Assembly: GCA_001692895.1 (NCBI GenBank) | Contig: KV748231.1 | Span: 434,001 to 498,000 of the forward strand | DNA length: 64,000 nt | Source of the DNA: Cenococcum geophilum 1.58 | Taxonomy: Eukaryota; Ascomycota; Dothideomycetes; Gloniales; Gloniaceae | Direction of reading: 5' to 3' | In this document: positions 57,116-64,000 of the stretch, piece by piece | How the letters are laid out: each line of letters starts with the position of its first letter | How positions within the stretch are numbered: position 1 is the first letter of the stretch | Position numbers and translations under genes: made by a program | Notes under the pieces: model-generated | Database searches by the model: none | Seen by the model: the letters and a program-made list of their open reading frames with translations, nothing else | Told to the model about the DNA's origin: nothing

Positions 57116-57119
57116 TCGC

Positions 57120-57410
57120 TATAGGCACCTACTATTATGGGTACTCCCTAATATTATAGGTGTTCCCCGTTACTATAGGTACTGCTACTTATAGGTACTC
57201 TCCTTTATTACGGGTACTCCTTATTTTCGTAGGTACTTTTTATTATAGTAGGTACTCCTTATTATTGTGGGTACTCCTTACTATTAGAAGCACTCCCTAT
57301 TATAGGTACTCCCTTTTATTATAGGTGCTCCCCGTAATTATAGGTACTTATTAATATCGTGGGTACTTATTAATATTATAGGTACTTATTAATACTATAG
57401 GTACACCAAG
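57120..57410. repeat. About 20-bp minisatellite (RGGTACTCCTTATTATTAT)
   Basis: About fourteen diverged units centre on AGGTACTCC or GGGTACT. The spacer between cores varies from 8 to 14 bp. Confidence 0.8.
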
Positions 57411-57452
57411 TGCACTAAGTGCTAGCTTTTTACAGCTGCTTACTTTAGACTT

Positions 57453-57800
57453 AAACCCGCCCTAAGCTTAGTATATTCCTCTATTAAGTTAATAGCTAAC
57501 CCCGGCGTCTTTAGTTGTTATAGCTTATAAGCAAACCCGCCCTAAGCTTAGTATATTTCTCTATTAAGTTAATAGCTAACCCTAGTGTCTCTGGTTAGTA
57601 TAGTATGTAAGTAAACCCGCCCTAAGCTTAGTATATTCCTCTGTTAAGTTAATAGCTAACCTTAGTATCTTTGGTTGTTATAGCTTATAAGTAAACCTGC
57701 CCTAAGCTTAATATATTCCTCCGTTAAGTTAATAGCTAACCCTAATATCTCTAGTTGGTATAGGATGTAAGTAAACCTACCCTAAGCTTGGTATAACCTA
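57453..57800. repeat. 80-bp tandem repeat, about 4.3 units
   Basis: Units start AAACCCGCCCTAAGC at 57453, 57533, 57613, 57693 and 57773, exactly 80 bp apart. Each continues TTAAGTTAATAGCTAACC. Differences are nearly all transitions. No spacer variation as in a CRISPR array. Confidence 0.93.
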
Positions 57801-57849
57801 ATTTTAGGACCCTTTATTTTTAGCTAACCGTAGTTAGGGGATCCTAGTT

Positions 57850-58045
57850 ACGTTTAGAGAATAGCTATATCTAGAGAATTATCGGATGCCTAATTGGCCT
57901 AAAATGACCGGTCCTCTTAGTAGCGCTAAATAGGAGAACTATGTCTGGAGAACTATGTTTGGAGAATTATCGGATGCCTAATTGGCCTAAAATAACCGGT
58001 CCTCTTGGCAGCGCTAAATAGGAAAACTATGTCTGGAGAACTATA
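57850..58045. repeat. 88-bp direct repeat, two units
   Basis: ATCGGATGCCTAATTGGCC starts at 57881 and again at 57969, with TGACCGGTCCTCTTRG following each. Differences are transitions. Confidence 0.9.
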
Positions 58046-58390
58046 TTTGAAGAACAGCTACGTCTAGAGAATAGCCACGTCTGGAGAATAGCTATGTAGA
58101 GGGTAGCTATGTCTAGAGAACAGCTACTAGAGAACAGCTATATAGAGGGCAGCTATATCTAGAGAACAGCCACTAGAGAATAGCTACTGGAGAATAGCTA
58201 CTAGAGAATAGCTACTAGAGAATAGCTACGTCTAAAGAACAGCTACGTTTAGAGAATAGTTATATCTAGAGAGTAAGAACGCTACGTCTAATAGCTATAT
58301 CTAGAATAGCTACGTCTAGAGTAGTTACGTTTAGAGAATAACTAGTCTGACAAACGGTTATATTTGGAGAATAATAGTCTGCAGAAAGTT
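58045..58390. repeat. Short minisatellite (AGAGAATAGCTACGTCT)
   Basis: About eighteen units of 11-18 bp share CTRGAGAAYAGCTA, with or without a CGTCT insert. It continues the 88-bp repeat, whose units contain the same phrase. Confidence 0.85.
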
Positions 58391-59375
58391 ATAACTAGTC
58401 TAAATTTTACCTATTTTACCTTCTTTCTACCGCGCCTAATATATCTTATTACTATAGATTTAAACGCGGTACTTTTGTTAATATAGCCTTAAGAAGAAGT
58501 TTATAAAGCGCCTCTAAAGGTAAGTGTAATATAAAATCTATAATCTAATATAATTAAGATAGTAGAGGTTTTGTATAGAACATAATTAGCAATTTAAAAC
58601 GCCTATAGATAAAACCTTTATAGCATCTAGAGCTGCTTTAGCACTCTCTTTTATAGTTAAGCTCTATTAAGAATTAAGTATGAGGATACTTTGTATACGA
58701 GATATAAGGGCGTTACTTGCGAGACATAATCTATAGTTTAGCGCTAGACTTTTAGAGGAAGGACTTTTACGGCTATTAGGACTTAGTATCTTCCGTTTTA
58801 AATAGAAATTAGTTAGAAAATCTAGCTCTAGGTAACTATTACGTAGATCTAATAGCTTACCTTAGTAAGCTTAGACCGTAGAATTAATTAGCGGATATTG
58901 CTAACCTTTTTAGTTAAAAAGCTAATTCTATGGTGTGGGAACTGTAAAGCTTATTAACCTAAGTTTATAAGTAGTTTGTTACTTTTAGGTCCTAAATTTT
59001 TAAACTCTAATTATAATTAACTACTCTATTATATTTTAAGCGGGTTTTTCTTCCTATAAATTATAAGTTTTCCCCCTATAACGGAGTAGTCTGCGTAGGC
59101 TAGGTTAGGATCCATATTAGATATTAATTAAAGAATATCTCTCTCTCTTTTATATTTTAAGTAGAGGGCTTTATATTAAAGCTCTGCAGTCTAAGTATAT
59201 ACTATATTTATAACTAATATAATCTTAATTGCGAACTATAAAAGCTATATTAAAAGTCTTTAACCCAAAAGCCTTTATATTAAAAGCCTCTAAATAAGGG
59301 CCTATTAAGTATAAACTCGGGTTAAAATTTTTGTTAGTAGACCCCCAATAATCTATATATTGCTTTTGGTTTATC
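58391..59375. other. Unassigned AT-rich stretch
   Basis: No coding or repeat structure was recognised on either strand. Confidence 0.35.
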
Positions 59376-59394
59376 CCGCGTATAAGGGCAGATC

Positions 59395-59545
59395 TAAGCG
59401 AGCTAAGGGGAGACGAAGCCCTAGGGGAACGAAGCCCTGGGGGAATAGAGCCCTAGGGGAATAATCCCCTAGGGGCATAAAGCCTTAGGGGAATGGAGCC
59501 CTAGGGAATGGAACCGTAAGGGAGTGGAACCGTAAGGGCTTCCAT
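59395..59545. repeat. About 18-bp minisatellite (GGGGAAYRRAGCCCTA)
   Basis: Eight units of 14-20 bp; the first ones are GC-rich and barely mutated (GAAGCCCTGGGGGAA), the last end in GGAACCGTAAGGG twice. Confidence 0.85.
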
Positions 59546-59699
59546 AAATAGGCGAATCGCTGGGATTTATTTTCATCCTTAGCTTCTTAGCTTTTAATTG
59601 GTTAGCACGCTTTGCTAAGCTTTACTAGCTTACGCTTTAATAAGCTACCCTACGCTGTTTTATGTAATTTATATCTAAGGCTACTACCTAGACTTAGAG

Positions 59700-59880
59700 A
59701 GAAAGAAAGAGGGGGATTAAGTAGGTTCTAAAAATTAAGTATTTAGTTTTAGGTGTAAATAAAGGGCTATTTTTAGCTTCTAAGAAGGTCCTAATTTTGG
59801 ATGTTTTGAGAGCCCAAAATTAGGTCCTCTATTTTTAGGGTCTACTTAATTCCCCAAACCTTCTCGCTCCTATCTTTAAC
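59700..59880. repeat. Inverted-repeat element of about 170 bp
   Basis: Outer arms GGGGGATTAAGTAGGTTCT and (reverse-complemented right) GGGGAATTAAGTAGACCCT, and an inner palindrome AGGTCCTAATTTTGG / CCAAAATTAGGTCCT. Probably a small MITE; no target duplication was settled. Confidence 0.7.
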
Positions 59881-60245
59881 CTTTACTTTTCCTTTTAAGC
59901 AAATAGTGTAAAAATCCCCAATCCAGTGATAAAATTTCTGCATAGCTTTCCTATCCCACCAGTAAAGTTATTAAAAAAACGCCAAGCATCTATATAATGT
60001 ATCTCTTAACTAAGATAAGACGCCATACCAAATTTGTGGGGCTAGTGCTAATCCCTATGGACGACCCGCCTATGGGAGCGCCTGTACCTTTAATATATAT
60101 CCCGTTGACGAGGATATAGGTTAGGGATTTTAGTATAGTTTAGTTGACTTAGTAACCGCGCTAAGCTAAACGCCGAGCAGCGGAGGTAGTATATCACCGC
60201 CATAACGCCATACTTAAGACCGTTTATTCTAACACTAACTACAGT
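59881..60245. other. Unassigned stretch between fold-back elements
   Basis: A moderately GC-containing patch at 60040-60200 (GACGACCCGCCTATGGGAGCG and similar) is less mutated than its surroundings, but I recognise no gene. Confidence 0.35.
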
Positions 60246-60279
60246 TCCCCTATTTCCTCTATTCTTTAATCCTAGAAAG

Positions 60280-61090
60280 TAGACCCTTAATAAGAGGATT
60301 TTCTAGGAGGTTAAAGCTACTAGGAGCTTTACCTTAGAAGCCTAAGGCTACTAAGAATTATCTAGGTAGAGCTTTTAAGAGGGCTCTTAGTCTAGGAGGG
60401 CTAATTCTAGGAGAGATGCGATTCTAAAAGAAACAATTATTCTATTATAGGGTGCTGTAGAACTCCTAAGAATATATTCTCTAAGAACCTAAGGTTTACT
60501 ACCTAGGAGATATAACCTTAGGATCCTTAGAGAGTGGGTATTTTAATAATCTAGTGGTGTAGCATCTATGTATATGCTGTGGCATTTTATATTAGGGTTT
60601 GGAGCTTTTAAGAGAATATACTTTCTAGAAGAGCTAGTTTTAGGAGATATACAATTCTAGGAAAATTGGTTATATAGCTCCTAAAAGCCTCTCTCCTATA
60701 AGCATTTATCCTGCTCTAAATATATATATAGGAGTTTTATAGCGCCGTAAAACGGAATAATTATTTCTTCTAGGATTGCAGCCCTTCTAGGATTGGCTTT
60801 TTTAGACTAAGGGCCTTTTTAGAAGCTCTACATCCCTAAATCCCAAACTACCAACTTGTATTATATATTAATATATTTATCTTCACCTAGAAGACTAATT
60901 CTCTTAGGAGCCTTGGGTTTCTAGAAGACTATTTCTAAAACTAAAGGCTTCTTAGAGCTTAATCCTAGGAGTTTAAGGCTACTAGGAGACCATTACTGGG
61001 ATTTGACTACTACTTAGACTTAAAGGCTCCTTAGAAAATTAATCTTAGAAGCTAAAGGCTTTTAGGAGACTAAAAATAGAGCTCCTAATT
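60280..61090. repeat. Fold-back region built from CTAGGAG motifs
   Basis: The left arm at about 60385-60490 (CTTAGTCTAGGAGGGCTAAT, then CAATTATTCTATTATAGGG) returns inverted at about 60720-60830. CTAGGAG/CTCCTAG phrases recur more than twenty times across 60300-61085 in both orientations, giving nested partial palindromes. Likely one or more fold-back or MITE elements inserted into each other. No coding capacity. Confidence 0.7.
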
Positions 61091-61225
61091 TTGTTATAAG
61101 GTTAAATATATTTTAAATTAGACCCTATTAGAGACTACCAAAAATAACCCCTACTAAAAATTACACCCCTACTAAAATCAAACCCCTCTCTCCCTATTTC
61201 TCTTCTCCTAGCCCTACTAAACTTC
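61090..61225. other. Short gap before DUF3435 relic
   Basis: ACCCCTACTAAAA direct repeats lie at 61147-61190. Nothing else seen. Confidence 0.5.
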
Positions 61226-61229
61226 CTAG

Positions 61230-63090
61230 TATAAATATACTTGTTTCCTAATAAAGATAGAAAGGCTATATAGAATTGGTCTTTAGAACCTAATGCTTAA
61301 TTTTATAAACTATTTAAATATGGCTTTTAAAGTATAGAACGCCATTTAATATTATATAGCTTTCCTTACACACTAGATAACTATAGAGAATTTTTACATT
61401 TAGTACAAATAAATGGAAATGTTTATCCTTAATATAATCCATTATTTTAGCTAGCCGACTCTAACAGAAAATCCTCTATTAGTAAGGTAAATACTTATTA
61501 CCTATATAAAATAGACACTAGTAAGGGTTATATTTTAAAGGGAATAAATAAGGCGTTGCCAAATCTTCCTGCTTTATAGCTATCCCTTTTAATAAGTTAG
61601 AAGGCGTATTTCATTATTAAGCCTCTTAACGTAAGTATAACTTTATAAAATTTTAGATAAAATCAATCCGCTAGTTAAGGTTTACTAGCTCCGCAAGATC
61701 TTTATATAGGCTGTAAAGTAATTCTATAATGCGGGCCCGCTGCTCTAGCTAGTAGGTAACAGTGGCGGCCTAGTTAGCAGCGCTTAAATTATTAGGTAAT
61801 ACGCCTTTGCACTCCTCCTTAAGCTCTATTATATTATTATTTATAAAATATACTTCTCTAGCCATTTATTCTGCCTTATCTTATAAACGCTTTATCTTTT
61901 AATTTAGAGTAGCGTTTACTTCTTTTTTCTGTTAAATAAGATCTTTTTTATTAGAAAGAGTAAAAGGCTTAGAGCTATTTTATATCTGTCTTATTTTCTC
62001 TATTAAAATATCTCTCTACTAACACAACTTAACTATTTTTAGGTGATTTGTAATTTCGCATAACTGCTCCTTAGTTAGCTCTTTTAGCGCGAGCGGGTTA
62101 AATATTAGGCTTATATTTCCTATAACCTTTACTAAAGCCCTATTAGATAGCTTGTCTAAATATACTACCTAAATATTATACTTAACGCGCTAGTTGATAT
62201 AAAACTAAAATATACTGTTATAAGAATGGCCCATAACCTAGTCTCGTTCAGCGGTAGTTGCTATATTTATAAATTTGGGTAAAGTTAGCCTAGATCTATA
62301 GAATAAGTAGAATTAAGCTAATAGGGAAGAGTATACTATTAACAGCATTTCTAGTGGCGTATTAGATATATAATTGCAATAATAGCTGCTTAAGACCAAC
62401 ATCGCGTCTTAGTCACTTTATATAATAGTAAGAAGTTTTGGCGCGCAGGGGTATAGGGCTCTTTTTAGACGCGGAAGTTTGGCATTTATAATATTCTGGT
62501 TCGCAAAATATAGGTTTATTTAGCTTACTCTCCTTCCACCTAAAGATTTTATATAGTTTTTAAGCGGGAACCTAAGCACGTAGAATTTTTTTAGGGTTTT
62601 GTATGGTTAAGGTAGCGAAGGCATTATTATAAAGTCCTATAGCAACTATAAGGGTAATAGGATAAAGGAAAGGGTTAGGATTCTAATATAATTTGTATAT
62701 TTTCCTATAAACCTATTAGCCTATAAATATAGGGAAAGTAAAATAGGAATACTTGTGGTTAAGGCTTTTAATCCTCTCCCTTTCTACGGATTATTATAAT
62801 AAATATAGCCAGTACTATATAATCTCTAACCTATACTATAAGTATTATAATATCCTAGTAGAGTATTAATTTTAATTTATTTATATCCACGCCCGTAAAA
62901 GAGATTTCGTCCTTATTATCCTCGCCATTATTTAAATACGCGCTTTTATATCCATTGTTAATTTTATTAATATTATTATAAGAGTTAGCCTCTTTTATAT
63001 TACTCCCTATAACCTTATTAACCTTCTGTCGGTATCACCTAGGGGTACTGCAATTGCAATATAAGGTAACTGTTTCTTGATTCATTCGTG
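61230..63090 (-). pseudogene. DUF3435 tyrosine recombinase (Starship captain / Crypton family), degraded
   Basis: Relic of a site-specific tyrosine recombinase. Read on the minus strand: a core segment with YATRNAVNS at about 62330, then ERDxVMGHSYNSIF at about 62215-62255. It matches the DUF3435 order C-I-R-R-A-x-G-N-A-I-N then R-x-x-V-M-G-H-x-x-x-x-F-x-x-Y. It continues ALVKVIGNISLIFNPLALK, ELTKEQLCEITNHLKIVKLC, a coiled-coil-like basic part (SNKKDLI to KAExMAREVYF) and the C-terminal zinc-like block HFHLFVLNVK, then C..C with VCKE and LNGVLYFKSHI (61320-61410). After undoing C-to-T, the latter reads like the PCPHPxC...HFKNHA..VHK end of this family. Many stops. The N-terminal start was not found, so 63090 is approximate. 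It reads leftward, away from the window end. Confidence 0.78.
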
Positions 63091-63334
63091 TCTTTTCTTT
63101 CATCTACTAAAAGAGAAAGAAAGGGGTAGTAAAGGTCGGGCTATCTGTCGGGCCGTAGGTGGTCAGGTGACCTACGCTACGCATACAGCCCCTACCGCAT
63201 ACGCTCTACGCCATTTATCTAATAGCAATATTTATAACCTCTGCTCGTATAAACACCATCTTTATAGCTATATTAACTAGTAAGTATAGCTAAGACCCTA
63301 TATACGTTAGGAAAAAATTTACTAGTATTTAATT
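63090..63334. other. Less mutated patch upstream of the DUF3435 relic
   Basis: 63130-63220 keeps GGTCGGGCTATCTGTCGGGCC and several CA/TG sites, unlike the rest. It would be the promoter side of the recombinase. A 67-codon open stretch here has no motif and is not called as a gene. Confidence 0.4.
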
Positions 63335-63540
63335 TTACTTTTCTGCCATTTTAGCATTTTCTAGCATTTCCTAGCATTTCTAGCATTTCCTAGTATTTAG
63401 CTGCTAAATGCGGTATTTAGAATTAAGTGTTCGCACTTAGCTGCTAAATACAGCATTTAGAATTAAGTATTAGCATTTAGCTACTAAATACGGCATTTAT
63501 AATTAAGTGTTAGCATTTAGCTACTAAGTGCTAACTATAA
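63335..63540. repeat. TAGCATTT array, then about 45-bp tandem units
   Basis: Short TAGCATTTCC units at 63350-63400 grow into three to four longer units with TTTAGCTRCTAAATRCGGYA and TTAGAATTAAGTRTTMGCA to 63540. The unit contains the palindrome TTTAGCTGCTAAA-like text. Confidence 0.85.
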
Positions 63541-63541
63541 G

Positions 63542-63735
63542 ATTACTAAGCATATATAAAAGTATAATTTTTATTATTTTAATATTTTATATACACTTTA
63601 TTAATATTACTAAGCATATATAAATATATAATTTTTATAAATATAATATTTTATATACGCTTTATTAATATTACTAAGCATATAAAAAAGTATAATTTTT
63701 ATAAATTTAATATTATTAATAAAAATAATATATTT
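63542..63735. repeat. 64-bp tandem repeat, three units
   Basis: ATTACTAAGCATATA starts at 63542, 63606 and 63670, exactly 64 bp apart. Each unit carries AAGTATAATTTTTAT and TTTTATATACRCTTTATTA. Almost pure A+T. Confidence 0.92.
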
Positions 63736-64000
63736 TATTAATATTAGTAAACATAGGGGGCGGGGCGGTATTATAAAAAAATTTACTAGTATCTTAAATT
63801 AGGTTTATGCTAATTAAGTAATTTTAGCATTTAGCCGCATTTAGTTGCATTTTGCGGCTATATACTACACTACTAATAATAATGCTGTAATTTACGGCTA
63901 AACGCTGCCTTAATAATAAAGGTGCTATAAGCTGCAGCTTAATACTCTCTTAGAAATAATAATACTAGAAATATTTTAGTTAACTAAGTTTACTATATAC
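63736..64000. other. Terminal AT-rich stretch
   Basis: GGGGGCGGGGCGG at 63756-63770 stands out as unmutated. AAAAATTTACTAGTAT at 63776 repeats text at 63307, so a partial direct duplication of about 50 bp may bracket the tandem arrays. Confidence 0.45.

Noticed and set aside
57453..57800. Possible CRISPR-like array
   Set aside because: The full 80-bp unit is repeated with no unique spacers, and the organism is a fungus.
63077..63280. 67-codon plus-strand open frame near the window end
   Set aside because: No motif, and it lies in the upstream region of the oppositely oriented DUF3435 relic.
1..64000. A complete Starship spanning the window
   Set aside because: Only a captain-like relic is present; no boundaries, target duplication or cargo set (ferric reductase, NLR, DUF3723) was recognised.

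Overview
The window is a repeat graveyard from a filamentous ascomycete (Pezizomycotina type) that uses repeat-induced point mutation (RIP). The sequence is AT-rich and crowded with TpA and poor in CpA/TpG. Recognisable proteins are full of in-frame TAA/TAG codons where CAA, CAG or TGG stood. Paired LTRs differ almost only by CA-to-TA or TG-to-TA transitions. I found no intact protein gene, no rRNA and no CRISPR array. The readable content is transposon relics, one degraded kinase, one hAT transposase relic, one DUF3435 tyrosine recombinase relic, and many minisatellites and fold-back elements.

Layout. 1-2.4 kb: a degraded protein kinase (+) and a charged reading frame behind it. 3.5-9.9 kb: Ty3/gypsy chromovirus copy A (-), 193-bp LTRs, target duplication ATAAA. 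10.2-11.4 kb: minisatellites and an orphan LTR. 12.4-14.4 kb: a hAT transposase pseudogene (+). 16.2-18 kb: an unidentified decayed frame (-). 18-19.6 kb: a palindromic MITE and microsatellites. 19.66-26.87 kb: a long-inverted-repeat element split by Ty1/copia copy C (+), 271-bp LTRs, duplication GGGTC. 27.4-29.1 kb: a less mutated island with two TIR elements and a tRNA-Arg-like sequence. 29.47-47.73 kb: Ty1/copia element E (-), 179-bp LTRs, duplication CTATT, itself split by chromovirus B (+, 31.6-37.9 kb, duplication CTTAA) and copia D (+, 40.0-46.3 kb, duplication GGTAC). 47.99-55.42 kb: a second chromovirus family, F (+), 187-bp LTRs, duplication ATAAC, with a 435-bp palindromic TA-flanked MITE in its integrase. 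55.8-61.1 kb: tandem satellites and fold-back repeats. 61.2-63.1 kb: the DUF3435 relic (-). 63.3-63.75 kb: two more tandem arrays.

How the parts relate. A and B are two copies of one family, and C and D are two copies of another, which is the substrate RIP needs. E is older than B and D, which lie inside it; D has the most similar LTRs and looks youngest. The most unusual observation is a block of about 50 bp built on a 23-bp palindrome. It occurs in three unrelated retrotransposon families (A/B, E, F), in the 3' untranslated part of two and inside the LTR of the third. The DUF3435 relic belongs to the recombinase family that contains Starship captains and Cryptons, but no Starship boundary is visible here.

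All calls come from reading the sequence by eye. Domain borders in decayed genes are approximate; LTR borders and target duplications were located base by base.
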